A stretch of 64,000 nt of DNA from positions 14,303,717 to 14,367,716 of the forward strand of contig NC_071330.1 of NCBI RefSeq assembly GCF_010183535.1, in the 5' to 3' direction. The notes under the pieces are model-generated. The model saw only the letters and a program-made list of their open reading frames with translations. It was not told where the DNA came from and searched no databases. Shown in pieces: positions 30,309 through 41,967 of the stretch; the first letter of the stretch is position 1, and each line of letters starts with the position of its first letter. The translations under genes were made by a program, and so were the position numbers. Source of the stretch: Caenorhabditis remanei (Eukaryota; Nematoda; Chromadorea; Rhabditida; Rhabditidae).

Positions 30309-31487
30309 TCAAATTCCAATTACTTCCATCAACTCATAGTTCTTTGGCATCTGCTGCACGGTGCCTTGCACTACAGTATTCTCCCGACAAAATGGGCATC
30401 TAATGGACCTACTGGCTATGTAGAATGTAATAAATGATGTACTAGTACCACTTTTCAACAATTGACCAGCGCACTGCTCACAAATCGTGTGTCCACACCC
30501 GCTGAGCATTCTCGGAAGCCTGGTGGTACTGTACTCAACAAAACAGATTTTGCATTCACATCCGCTGAAAATTGGCTATGGGTTATGGGTTACTGTAGTT
30601 TATATGGTTACCTTGGGGTCTTCTTGAACGGCTTCATGTTCCAAAGACGTTCGAGTAGTGCTTCTAGATACCTTGGGATATTCCTGAGGCGAAAACTTTT
30701 GTGTAATGGATCTTGCTCTTCTGTGTTTCGACTATCATTTTGGATTTCCGGTTCTTGTTGTGAAAATCGTGGTCGGCCCCAGGAACGGACTGGAAAATCG
30801 TGGTCGGCCCCAGGAGCGGGAGTGTCTTGCTCCTCTTCGTAATCCCTATTCAAAATATCCTCCCTCAATCTCAAATCACTCCAATAAATATTCCAAAACT
30901 CATTGATCGCCACAAATGACCATATCCACATTACAGCTTGCATAAACCATATCCCGGCGGTCTCTGCTTTATAGTTTCGCATCAAAAAAAATATCATAGC
31001 ACCATGGGTCACTAGAAAACGTTTGTGTATCTTTTGGAACGGTGCTGGTAGGTGATAGAGGGAAGAGAAAAAGATAATCGGAGAGTAAAAGAACACAAGA
31101 GCAAAGCCAAGTAGGGTGAATTGTATGTAGTGCATAATCTGAAAGTGTTATTATACTCTACAAATCATTTTTTGGTCATTAAAGACTTACCTTCTCATCA
31201 ATTTTCAACAAACCCATCAAAAAGGTGGACACAATTTGACACAGTATAGTTACACCATTCCCAATCAGCAACTCAATTTTATGCAGTTTAGCCTTATCAA
31301 TTTCGAAAAGTAGACCGAAGAGACGGATTTCTCCAAAGAATGCAACTGGCAAAAAGATTGTTTGCAAAGGCATTAATATAAGTAGTTCAAAAGTTTCTTC
31401 GTAATGCCTTGGTTGGAGTTTGCAGAATACCAGATAAGCTGCAAAACTCCAAACAAGGGGAGGATAAACGTATTTGATGGGGATCAT
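30309..31487 (-). CDS. RING-II membrane protein (gene H, intact)
   Basis: Exons 31487-31191, 31138-30612 and 30564-30309, phases 0 and 2, 359 residues. Hydrophobic segments lie at about 7-22, 36-62, 70-93, 103-122, 137-155 and 162-183. A cytosolic acidic tail follows (DYEEEQDTPAPGADHDF), with a repeated GRP..R motif in the gene. The RING is CKIC, CGH, CEQC and CPFC, ending MPKNYELMEVIGI. An in-frame ATG at 31583 could add 32 residues, but the conserved start is 31487. It is divergent from RING-I gene I across 483 bp with two CCACGTCA sites. Probable membrane E3 ligase. Confidence 0.85.
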
Positions 31488-31970
31488 AGAAGACGGGAGT
31501 GAGTATGAGAGTGAATAAGGGGTAGTATGAGCGACGACGTAAACAGAAATGACAGAATTTTTCCAGGGGTCTTCCCGCCTCATCTACTTGTCCACATCTG
31601 TCCCTTTTATATATAGGTTACCGTCTTCTATACGCTCTTTCCCACTCCTCTTATTACTGTCCACGTCATCTCCCATCATTTTCTCCCCACATTGTTTCTC
31701 ACCCCGACCAAATACACCTGCCACGTCACCATTTCTATTTGCTATCCTAGGTTGTCGTCCGTCACTACTCAAGCCAACGAATCCCTAGAATCGGCCTTTC
31801 CACGTCTCCATCTTCCTTCAGCCACTTCTTCTCCCGATCCTCACTCTCATCTGACCAATCTTTCCATTATTTTTTCTACTGGTCCTTTTGCAGGTCTTCC
31901 CGCCCGAGACACACCTTCATCTGCTATAGACTATCTTGTCCTTTCCTTCATTCTGCCTCCTCGTCTGGCA
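31488..31970. promoter_or_regulatory. Shared divergent promoter H/I with CCACGTCA sites
   Basis: CCACGTCA (TGACGTGG reversed) occurs at 31661-31668 and 31721-31728, and a mutated CCACGTCT near 31800. The plus-side half carries the CTGGTCC...GCAGGTCTTCCCGCCCGA block found upstream of every RING-I gene, and the minus-side half carries the GGGTCTTCCCGCCT block found upstream of RING-II genes. Confidence 0.45.
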
Positions 31971-34223
31971 ATGATCACCCGCAAAATCGTTCCCCTAATA
32001 TTCTTTGCCTCAACAATATTACACAATCTATTGAAACCTGAAACGGATCAGAATGGTCTCCAATACACCGAATACATCGCCATGATCACCTTAGTTGGTA
32101 CATGTCTTGAATTGATCCGTTATGTTCAACGAATTCTGAAGGTCAACGAGGTCCGATGGTCTAGAAATGAGTTGCTGATTGGATACATGGCAGTGATTCT
32201 ATGGGCGATGAGATCCAGATATTTACAGTGTTATTCGGGATACGATGAAAAGGTAAGCTCTGTTTATGAGCTGCAGTACTAGAGATGCCCGTTCAGACTG
32301 TGTCCTCTCATCAACTCAACGCGCTAATCTATGCTGCCAGTATATATTCCTTCCTGTGGTTCATACCTCATAGTATACAGTAGCGATCATAGGTGAGTAC
32401 ACCTGCATACTTTCATATGTATCTCAGCTGAAATAAGTCCGTTTTGCACAACCTTTTTTTTCAAAGATAGCTGAAACATTCAGCAATACGAAAATCAGTG
32501 TTTTGAAATAAGTCCAATTCTGATTTTTTTGATAATCGATTTTTCCTGATCGTGATTTGAAAACTCGAAAAAAAACTTTTTATTTTTCTCTTGGAGTTAT
32601 TGAGTTTTTAATGTCAAAATGTTGCAAAGCACTCAAATAAACAAAAAATTATGTTAAATCAGCATTCTACTTTCTGAGCATCGTGCCACAGCTCCAGAAT
32701 TCAAAATTAGTGCCTTCGGGAAAATCATCATAACTCATCAAAAAATGCTCCAAATCTGTCAAAACATGTACCAAAAGATGTGTCTTGAGCTTTTCTACAA
32801 ACGAACATCAAAAAGTTACATTTTTAGAAAAAATAATTTTCCTAATTTTTTTCACTCAAATATTTCTTATTCCCATTTTTTATCCTAATTTTCGATATTT
32901 TCTGGCTGTAAAACAAAGAGAGAATGCAGAAATGTGTTTGATCATGTGTGGAAAAACACTTTGTATCCAGTTTGTGAGAGTTGTGTTCGTTTTATAGTCA
33001 GAAAATATCGAAAATTAGGATAAAAAATGGGAATAAGAAATATTTGAGTGAAAAAAATTAGGAAAATTATTTTTTCTAAAAATGTAACTTTTTGATGTTC
33101 GTTTGTAGAAAAGCTCAAGACACATCTTTTGGTACATGTTTTGACAGATTTGAAGCATTTTTTGATGAGTTATGAAGATTTTCCCAAGGTCACTACTTTT
33201 GACTTCTGGAGCTGTGGCACGATGCTCAGAAAGTAGAATGCTGATTTAACATAATTTTTTGTTTATTTGAGTGCTTTGCAACATTTTGACATTAAAAACT
33301 CAATAACTCCAAGAGAAAAATAAAAAGTTTTTTTTCGAATTTTCAAATCACGATCAGGAAAAATCGATTATCAAAAAAATCAGAATTGGACTTATTTCAA
33401 AAAACTGATGTTCGTATTGCTGAATGTTTCAGCTATCTTTGAAAAAAAAGTTTGTGCAAAACGGACTTATTTCAGCTGAGATACATATGAAAGTATGCAG
33501 GTGTACTCACCTATGATCGCTACTGTAAGTACTCCACGCCAAAGTATTCTCTCACGTCTCCTGGTTTTTACCGAGACCCAAATTCTTCTGGCTATTCCTC
33601 ATTTTTACTTGGTATCTGCCGCTATTGATACGGGGAATCGGATTCAATTATGCTCATGGATACTCTCTTTTATGAGCTCTCAGCACATCTACAAGATTTT
33701 GGTGAGCCAGAGACCTGAACCTGCTCCTGCTGCTCCTGCCGCCACTATTAACATCCGAGATCAACCAGAAGCGAGAGCAGAACCGAGAGCAGAAGTACCT
33801 GACAATCACGAAGAGGAAGAAAATTTTGGAACAAGAATTCAAGCTGCTTGGTATCCGATCGGACAATCCATCGAAGAAAAAAACCATATATGTTTTGACC
33901 TACTGATCGGGCGCTTCAAAAACTTTGCAGCCCCATTCAAAATCCGGAATGCAGTCAACAAGATGGAAGAAAAACGCAGACATCGAGACCAGAAAAACGA
34001 GCTCCTCGGATTGCCGAACTTTTTTGATGACACTGATTTTTTCGACGATCTTGAAAACGTGACCGGCATAACAGGGTACATTAATCTAGAAGTGGGGCTA
34101 CTGTAACCATAATATCTTTTTTCCAGACTCATCTGTATCAGGTGTTTTGATACAACTAGAACCTTCTCTTGTAGCCATTTGGTTTGTGTGCGGTGTGTTG
34201 GAAGATGCCCGATTTGCCGTTAA
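31971..34223 (+). CDS. RING-I gene with compact RING, split by a TA-site foldback (gene I)
   Basis: Exons 31971-32252, 32297-32377 plus 33528-34075 (split by the foldback), and 34127-34223. Without the insertion the frame is continuous (335 residues, phases 0 and 2). It shows MITRKIVPLIFFAST, six hydrophobic segments, SQRPEPAPAAPAAT, ARIQAAWYPIGQ-like and CFDLLIGRFKN blocks. Exon 3 is the compact RING: CIRC, CSH, CVRC, CPICR, 31 residues with C-x2-C, C-x-H, C-x2-C, C-x2-C spacing like the IAP RING. The stop overlaps AATAAA (TAATAAAG). This is the best model for the intact RING-I domain order. As sequenced, the element destroys exon 2 unless it is removed from RNA or DNA. Confidence 0.75.
32378..33525. 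mobile_element. 1.15-kb foldback element with TA target duplication
   Basis: Inverted arms of about 520 bp begin CAGTAGCGATCATAGG and enclose a loop of about 90 bp (32908-33000). TA flanks it at 32376-32377 and 33526-33527, as for Tc1/mariner insertions. No transposase frame is present. Removing it with one TA restores the host codons AGT ATA AGT in frame. Confidence 0.88.
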
Positions 34224-35172
34224 TAAAGTGATGTTCTGATGATTTTATCAATGTTTTCTTATTATTTGCATTTTATAAAATAAAGTAAATTTGTTGAACA
34301 TTGTGGTTTGAGCAAGCTGCTTCAAGTGGTTTAAGGTCGTGGGTTACTGTACCGGCCACATTTCTAAAGCTGAAATCTCTGTTTTTCAAATTGGTAATTC
34401 ATACCCCATCGTTCTCCCATTCCATCCACACAAATCTCGACAAATCTGCAATAAACCCTTGGCTCCGCCCCTTTCCCTATATAAACCTAAACATCCAGTG
34501 CACTCAGAGGATTGGAGGCAGAATATTGATTCTGAACTCCACCCTCACGACGTTTAGACTTTCAGAAGCTCAAAATCTAAAATATTCCTAGGAAATCAGC
34601 TATACTAGAGATCTTTGTACCATTTCCACCCCTCGAATTCAAAATACGCAATCGGAATCCGCTAATTTCTGCTGGGGCTCTAAAATGTGCTCTTCTCTAC
34701 CGTACCGACCCTTAACTCGGTCCCCAGCAGGAATTGATAAATTCTGATTACAGAAATGGAATCTAGAATCTCAATTTGTAGCTGATCCCAACGAGTTCAT
34801 TCGAAAGCCAACCCGTCCCGAGAATCAGAATTCCCTCAGCCACTTCTTCTCCCAATTCTCACTTCCATCTCTATTTGCTCTGTTTGACTGCCTCCCACAA
34901 TCATCTGAGATCGATTTTACTCTCCTCACGCGGTCATTAGACTTCCCTCTGCCACGTTTCTATTGATTCTCCTAAACTGCCACGACGTCCGCCTCTCTAT
35001 TTGCTCTCCACTGTCTCCCACACTGACCAATCCCTCATTTTCTCTCTCACTGGTCCATTGGCAGATCGTCCCGCCCGAGACACACCTTCATTTGATATTT
35101 GCTGTCCAACACTCTTTAGTCCTTTCCTTCATTCTGTCTCCTCGGCAATCCTCATATTCCGTACGAGTCGCT
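34224..35172. promoter_or_regulatory. 3' flank of gene I and 5' flank of gene J
   Basis: 34260-34620 is a repeat block found again at 36740-37060 and 48770-49330 (CTCAGAGGATTGGAGGCAGA and AGAAGCTCAAAATCT), always downstream of a RING-I gene. 34840-35170 is the conserved RING-I upstream block (TTCTATTGATTCTCCTAAAC and CTCTATTTGCTCTCCACTG). No gene is seen. Confidence 0.5.
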
Positions 35173-36590
35173 ATGATTCCCCGCAAAATCGTTCCCCTAA
35201 TATTTTTTGCCTCAACAATATTACACAATCTATTGATACCTGAAACGGAACAGAATGCTCTCCAATACACCGGATACATCGCCATGATCACCTTAGTCGG
35301 TACATGTCTTGAATTGATCCGTTATCTTCATCAAATTCTGAAAGTCAATGAGGTAAAACAGCGTAGAAATGAGTTGCTGATTGGATACATGACAGTGATT
35401 CTATGGGCAATGAGATCCAGATATTTACTGTATTATTCGGGATACGATAAAAAGGTAAGTTCTGCTTATAAGCTACAGTATAATACTAACGATACCTTTT
35501 TCAGAATGTGTTCTGGCTTCAACTCAACGCGCTAATCTATGCTGGCAGTATATATTTCTTCCTGCGTATCACACTTCATGCTAATCCACGTATGCCCACT
35601 CCACGCTATTCGGAATTCACCGAAACCCGTATTTATCTCGTCGTTGCCCATTTTTACGTAATATTTACTGCTATGGATATCGGGAACTGGCTCCAAGTTT
35701 TTTCATGGATAATCTCTCTGGCGAGCTCTATTCACATCCATGAGATTTTGACGAGCCAGAGGCCTGAGCCTGCTCCTGTTGCTCCTGCCGCCATTACCAA
35801 CATTCGAGATCGACCAGAAGCAAGAGCAGAAGTGCCTGACAATCAGGAAGAAAAGGGAAAAGTAAGAATTCAAGCTGTCTCCAGCATCCGAGATCAACTA
35901 GATGAAAGGGAGATATTGGTTCGTGAAATGATGACAGATCTTGCTAGAAATCGTGCCGCCGCTCCAGCAACTGATCCAGAGGCTTCCGAGAACCCAGCTG
36001 TTCCACCAAACGTTCTTACCACTAGAAAATATCTCGAGACTACTGTCGTACCGATTCTTCTGCAAGGACTTAGAGCTCTTGCAAAGACCCGTCCAGAGTA
36101 CCCGATCGAGTTTTTGGCCAATTTTCTCTGGCGCGAGAGGGACCATTACAAAAACCAAAACCGTGCAGAACCGATAGCAGAAGAGCATGACAAGATTTTA
36201 ATGAGCCAGAGACCTGAACCTGCTCCAGCTGCTCCTGCCGCCACTACCAACATCCGAAAACGACCAGAAGAGAGAGCAGAAGTTCCTGACAATCAGGAGG
36301 ACGAGGAAAAGTTGGGAGCAAGAATTCAGGCTGCTTGGTGGCCGAGGGGACAATCCATCGAAGAAAAAAACCAGAGATGTTTTGAACTACTGATCCAACG
36401 CTTCAAAAATGCAGCGTCCCCTTTCGAAATCCGGAATGCACTCAAAAGGATGGAGGAGAAACGCAGACATCGAGACCAGAGAAACGAGCTCTTTGGATTG
36501 CCGAACATCTTGAAAGACCATGATTTTTTTGACGATCTTGAATATGTGACCGGCATAAAAAGGTGCAGAAATCTAAGTGGGTTTCAGTAA
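35173..36590 (+). CDS. RING-I membrane protein, long form, RING exon decayed (gene J)
   Basis: Exons 35173-35454 and 35505-36590, phase 0 (455 residues if read to the stop at 36590). Six hydrophobic segments are followed by an enlarged cytosolic part in which the SQRPEPAPVAPAA / RAEVPDNQEE unit occurs twice (35750-35860 and 36200-36300), flanking a helical insert (REMMTDLARN, YPIEFLANFLW). It ends with IQAAWWPRGQ, CFELLIQRFKN and ALKRMEEKRRHRD. The compact RING exon lies downstream, but its acceptor is CCAAA, not CCAGA. A CAG 15 nt later keeps frame (36625-36706) but drops the first Cys, and a second zinc ligand is lost (HIVGARC). So either no RING or a broken one. Confidence 0.75.
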
Positions 36591-36624
36591 CCTTAATATA
36601 TTTTTCCAAACTCATCTGCATCAG

Positions 36625-36706
36625 GTGTTTCGATACAACTAGAACCTTTCATTGTAACCACATTGTTGGTGCTCGGTGTATTCGAATATGCCCGATTTGC
36701 CGTTAA
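36625..36706 (+). pseudogene. Decayed compact RING exon of gene J
   Basis: It encodes CFDTTRTFHC, NH, GARC and CPICR and ends TAATAAAG. The canonical acceptor AG is AA at 36608-36609. The internal CAG at 36622-36624 is the only in-frame substitute. Two of the expected zinc ligands are missing. Confidence 0.65.
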
Positions 36707-36740
36707 TAAAGTGATGTTCTGATGATTTTATCAATGTTTT

Positions 36741-37373
36741 CTTATTATTTGCATTGTTTAAAAAAAGTAAATTGGTCGAACATTGTGGTTTAAGCAAGAT
36801 AAGAGCTGTTTCTGTTCCGCCCTGTCACATTTCTAGAGCTGAAGTCTCTGTTTTTCAGAAAGGTATTTCATACCCATCATTCTCCTATTCCATCCCCACA
36901 AATCGATACAAATCAGCAATAAGCCTTCCCCTATATGAACCTAAATTTTCTGTGCACTCAGACGATCAGAGGCAGAATATAGATTCTGATTTCCAACTCA
37001 GACGACGCTTTCAGAAGCTCAAAATCTTGTAGAATCCCAAAAAATTAGCTATACTACAGATCTATGTTCCATTTCCACCCCTCGAATTCCAAATCGGCAA
37101 TCAGAATCTGCTAAATGCTGTTGGGGTTGTAGCTCTGCAATGTGCTCTGCTCTACTGTACCGACACTTAACTCGGTCTCTATCAGGATTTCGTGGTTATT
37201 TTTGCCAAAAGTTCAAGACGAGAGGATTGAGAGAGCTCCAGATGAAACATGAACTATCATAACTTTAATTAAAAACCTAAAGTTGTTCAAGTGAAATTTA
37301 ATCATTTATTCCAGTTTTGTCAATTCAAAACAGTCAGTTCAAAAACAACAGTTTTACAAAAAATAAAAATAAT
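36741..37373. other. Convergent intergenic region
   Basis: A copy of the RING-I downstream block, followed by the RING-II 3' UTR block (GTTCAAGACGAGAGGATTGAGAGAGCTCCAGATG, also at 40688 and 43440). No gene. Confidence 0.5.
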
Positions 37374-38477
37374 TCAAATCCCAATAACTTCCATCAACTC
37401 ATAGTTCTTTGGCATCTGCTGCACGCTGCCTCTCACTACAGTACCCTCCCGACAGAATGGGCATCTAATGGACGTACTGGCTTTGTAGAATGTAATGAAT
37501 GATGTACTAGTACCACTTTCCAACAATTGACCAGCGCACTTCTCACAAACCGTGTGTCCACACTCCCTGAGAATTCTCGGAATCCTGGTGGTACTGTACT
37601 CAACAAAACAGATTTTGCATTCACATCCGCTGAAAATTGGGTATGGGTTATGGGTTACTGTAGTTTATATGTTTACCTTGGGGTCTTCTTGAGCTGCTCC
37701 ATATTTCGAAGACGTTCGTGTGGTGCTTCTAAATTGTGCTCCTCTTCATTTTCATCATCATCTTGGATTTCTGGTTCTTGCTCCTCGACTGAAAAGTCGT
37801 AATCGGCTTCTGCACCGGGAATGTCCTGCTCCTCTACGTAATCCCCATTCGGAGAGTCCCTAATCAATCTCGAATCAATCCAATAAACACTCGAAAACTC
37901 ATGGATCGCCACAAATGACAAAAGCCACATTACAGCTTGCATAAAATAAATCACGGCGGTCTCTGCTCTATAGTTTTTTATCAAAAAATATATCATTGCT
38001 CCGTAGGTCACTAGAAAACGTTTGTGTATCTTTTGGAACGGTGCTGGCAGGTGAAAGCGGGATGAGAGGAGATATGGAAAGTAAAAGAAGACAAGAGCAA
38101 AGCCAAGTAGGGCGAATTGTATGTGGTGCATAATCTGAAAATGTTATTGTACTATACAAATCTTTTTTTTTTCATTAAAAACTTACCTTCTCATCAACTT
38201 TCAATGACGGCATCAAACAGGTGGACACAATTGGACACACCACAGCTGTTCCCTTCCCAATCAAAAACACATTTTTAATCCGTTTATTTACCGAAACTTG
38301 AAAGGATGAAACGATAACAAAAAGGAAAGCAATATATGGCAAACCGATTGTGAGCAATAACATTAACATAAGTTGTACGAAAGCTTCAGTGTAATGTCTT
38401 GGTTGGAGTTTGCTGATTACCAGATAAGCTGCAAAACCCCAGACAAGGAAAGGACAAGCGTATTTGATGGGAATCAT
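37374..38477 (-). CDS. RING-II membrane protein (gene K, intact)
   Basis: Exons 38477-38187, 38134-37677 and 37629-37374, phases 0 and 2, 334 residues. Start MIPIKYACPFLVWGF. In exon 1 the usual loop is replaced by VSVNKRIKNVFLIGKG, shared with genes M and P. Exon 2 starts IMHHIQFALLGF and ends in an acidic tail (EEQEPEIQDDDENEEEHN). The RING has CKIC, CGH, CEKC and CPFC, ending MPKNYELMEVIGI. All splice sites are sound. An ATG in frame at 38636 would extend it into the promoter block and is unlikely. It is divergent from gene L. Confidence 0.85.
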
Positions 38478-39825
38478 GAGGAAATGGCAGAATGTGAGTA
38501 AATAAGGGGTAATGTGAGGGACGACGTGAACAGAAATGACAGAATTCTCCCAGGGGTCAAAGATTTTTTGAGATACGCTACCGTCTTCTATACTCTCCTT
38601 CCCTCTACTCTCATTATTTGCCACGTCATCTCTCACTATTTTCTCCCCACATTATCTCCCACCCAGATCAATCCCTCATCATTACTCGTTATCTCCTATT
38701 TACACCTGCCACGTCATCATTTCTATTTGCTGTCCTAGACGGCCCACATTGTCGTTTGCCACTTCTCAACTCTCTATTTGACTGCCTCAACCCTATGAGA
38801 TCGGTCCTCACGCGGCCTTAGTCTTCCCTCTGCCACGTTTCTATTGATTCTCCTAAACTGCCACAACGTCCGCCTCTCTATTTGCTCTCCACTGTCTCCC
38901 ACCAAGCCCTCCATTATTTCTCTTACTGGATTTGCAGATCGTCCCGCCCGAAACACACCTTCATCTGCTATTTGCTGTATTAAGGATGAATTTTTTGAGA
39001 AGGAAATGGAATGTAAATTCGAAAACTGAGTCCTGGATTCAAAAACCGAATAACAATAATTTTGCCGCAACAATAAGTTTGAAACTACTACTACGACATT
39101 GTTTTCTTGCCTTGCAATAATGTTTTAACCTTTCAAGACTCTTTTTTTGCTCGAGCTTCTCTTGTCAGTTATCCGTTTGTGTTGGCAGCTAGTTTCTCTC
39201 AATGACGCCCCTCCAGACCCCGAGTAAGCTAGTTTTTTCCCGGTAAGATATGGAATAATTGTTCATAAAAATCCCAAATAGTAATTAAAGGCCACAAATG
39301 CCTATTTCATTGAGCGATGGAAGTTTTTAAAACTGGTTCAAAACATAATTCCAGATAAATTCTGTAGTTTTCTCATTGCTAACAGAAAATATCAGGGTGA
39401 TAGTAACTTGATAAATGCGCTGCAAGCTTTAATGCATTTTTCTTCCAGTTGTGCTCAAAATTTTTTTATTTTCTGCACTTGAAATCCAAGAAAGTGCATC
39501 AAAACAATCATCTTTGAACTATAAATATGATTCTCGCTGATTTCACACTTGTTTGGACTTCTACGCCATTTTTCAGGTACTGGCCGTATACTTATGTCGC
39601 GTCGAAAAAAGCTGTTTTTCACAAAAAATCAATTTTTTCGAAAAATACGGAAACGGATCTAATTTTTTCTATCGCATAATTTTGTGCATACGGAGCAGTG
39701 TTTTTCTGCATTGGAGATTTCGCAGAAGATTTCCTCATTTATGAAAAAAAATTGAAAAACGAAGTGGCCGTATACTTATGTCGAGCAGTGTAGACTGTAC
39801 CTTAATCCTGCCTCATTGTCTGGCG
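38478..39825. promoter_or_regulatory. Divergent gap K/L with CCACGTCA sites and an inserted element
   Basis: CCACGTCA occurs at 38621-38628 and 38709-38716. The RING-I upstream block follows up to about 38975, is interrupted for about 0.8 kb, and resumes at 39791 (TAGACTGTACC, compare TAGACTGTCC at 47205). Without the insertion the gap would be about 0.53 kb, like the H/I gap. Confidence 0.45.
38975..39790. mobile_element. Insertion of about 0.8 kb ending in CGAGCAGTG at a TA
   Basis: The right end (GTATACTTATGTCGAGCAGTG followed by TA at 39791) resembles a Tc1/mariner terminus. GGCCGTATACTTATGTCG also occurs internally at about 39585 in direct orientation. The left end is not clear: I find no matching inverted terminus near 38970-38990, so it may be truncated or composite. 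No transposase frame is visible. Confidence 0.5.
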
Positions 39826-40385
39826 ATGATCCCCCACAAAATCGTTCCTCTATTATACGCTGCCTCAACAATACTACACAATCTATTCATACCTGAAAGT
39901 GAAAATGTTCATGTCCCCCTATATCTCATCTACACAGTTCTCATGTATTCCGTGACGGTCCCCGTCGCGGGTTTATGTCTAGAAGGGATCCGTTATCTTC
40001 ATCAAATTTGGAATGTCAACGAGGCAAAACGGTCTAGAAATGAGTTACTGATTGGATACATGGCAGTAATCCTATGGGCGATGAGATCCAGATATTTACT
40101 GCATTATTCCGGATACGATGAAGAATTAAGTTCTGCTTATAAGCTACAGTATAATACTAACGATACCCTTTTCAGACTGTGTTCTGGCTACAACTCAACG
40201 CGTTAATCTATGCTGGCAGTATATATTCCTTCCTGTGTATCACACTTAATGCTAATCCACGTATTCCCACACCACCACCTTTGGAATACACCCATACCCG
40301 AATTCATCTCGTCGTTACTCATTCTTACCTAATGTTTATTGCTATTGATACGGGGAATTGGTTGCGAAAAAAGGGACGGCATTAG
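39826..40385 (+). pseudogene. Truncated RING-I gene with broken donor (gene L)
   Basis: Exon A from ATG 39826 (MIPHKIVPLLYAAST) is open, but its donor GAAGAG/GTAAGT is GAAGAATTAAGT here (first intron base G to T), so splicing of intron 1 should fail and read-through ends at 40206. Exon B starts at about 40176 and runs to IDTGNWL (about 40360), where family similarity stops abruptly in unrelated sequence. The helical region and RING are gone. Confidence 0.75.
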
Positions 40386-40885
40386 CGGGCGGCAGACAAG
40401 TGATTCAATACGAAGAAAAGATACACTGAATGGGTACAGACGTTCCCTTATATAGTCGTTATATCCGGTGTTCCAGTTGCTGAGGTATTCTGTGCAATTC
40501 TCTAGGTGTTTGTTGAGGTAATCGCAATAGGTTCTGAGACAAAATTGAGTGAGTTACTGTAGTTCAAAGTTAAGAAAAAAACATTTCGAAAATCTGTAAC
40601 TTTCTGAATATCAATCGGTTGGGAGTGATTCTATTCTCAAAATATAGGAAATTTATAGAATTTTCAACGAAAAATTTTTTGCCAAAAGTTCAAGACGAGA
40701 GGAGTGAGAGAGCTCCAGATGAAACATGAATTATCATAACGTTAACTAATACACCCGCCACAGTAACCCACACGAGCTGAAAACCTAAAGTTGTTGAAGT
40801 GAAACATCTTTAATCATTTATTCCAGTTTTGTCAATTCAAAACAGTCAGTTCAAAAACAACAGTTTTACAAAAAATAAAAATAAT
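40386..40885. other. Unrelated filler then RING-II 3' UTR block
   Basis: 40360-40510 has no match elsewhere in the window and contains TTATATAGTCG. 40510-40885 is the RING-II downstream block shared with 37190-37373 and 43270-43640. No gene. Confidence 0.45.
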
Positions 40886-41967
40886 TCAAATCCCAATAAC
40901 TTTCATCAACTCATAGTTCTTTGGCATCTGCTGCACGCTGCCTCTCACTACAGTACCCTCCCGACAGAATGGGCATCTAATGGACCTACTGGCTTTGTAG
41001 AATGTAATGAATGATGTACTACCATTTTTCAACAATTGACCAGCGCACTTCTCACAAATCGTGTGTCCGCACCCGCTGAGCATTCTCGGAATCCTGGTGG
41101 TACTGTACTCAACAAGACAGATTTTGCATTCACATCCGCTGAAAATTGGTGATGGGTTATAGGTTACTGTAGTTTATATGATTACCTTGGGGTCTTTATG
41201 AGCTGCTCCATATTTCGAAGAAGTTCGTGTGGTGCTTCTAAATTGTGATCCTCTATATTTTGACCATCATTTTGGATTTCCGGTTCTTGCTCCACGACTG
41301 GAAAATCGTAATCGGCTTCTGCACCGGGAATGTCCTGCTCCTCTTCGTAATCAAAATTCAAAAAATCCTCCCTCAATCTCAAATCAGCCCAATAAACACT
41401 CGAAAACTCATGGATCGCCACAAATGACAAAAGCCACATTACAGCTTGCATAAAACAAATCCCGGCGGTCTCTGCTCTATAGTTTTTTATCAATAAAAAT
41501 ATCATAGCTCCGTGAGTCACTAGAAAACGTTTGTGTATCTTCTGGAACGGTGCTGGTAGGTGGTAGAAGGATGAGAAACAGATATTTGGAGAGTAAAAGA
41601 AGACAAGAGCAAAGCCAAGTAGGGTGAACTGTATGTGGTGCATAATTTGAAAACGTTATTGTACTGTACAATTCATTTTTTGTCATTAAAAACTTACCTT
41701 CTCATCAACTTTCAATAACGGCATCAAACAGGTGGACACAATTGGACACAGCACAGCAGTTCCCTTTCCAATCAGAAATCCCACCGAAATTGGACTGGAG
41801 GAAAAGACAACCAAAAGGAAGGCAACAGCAGGCAAACTGGTTAGCATTTGTATTAAAGCAAAGTGTTCGAGAGCTTCTTTGTAATGTCTTGGTTGGAATT
41901 TGTTGATTACCAGATAAGCTGCAAAACCCCAGACAAGGAAAGGACAAACATATTTGATGGGGATCAT
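40886..41967 (-). CDS. RING-II membrane protein with altered exon-2 acceptor (gene M)
   Basis: Exons 41967-41698, about 41646-41186, 41138-40886; 327 residues if the ancestral exon-2 start is used. Six hydrophobic segments, a short loop (SPISVGFLIGKG), acidic tail (EEEQDIPGAEADYDF) and RING CKIC, CGH, CEKC, CPFC ending MPKNYELMKVIGI. The intron-1 acceptor is CAA, not CAG, before ATTATGCAC. ATACAG 18 nt further in is an in-frame substitute that would remove only six residues (IMHHIQ) at the edge of a membrane segment. Probably still functional. Divergent from fragment N. Confidence 0.75.
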
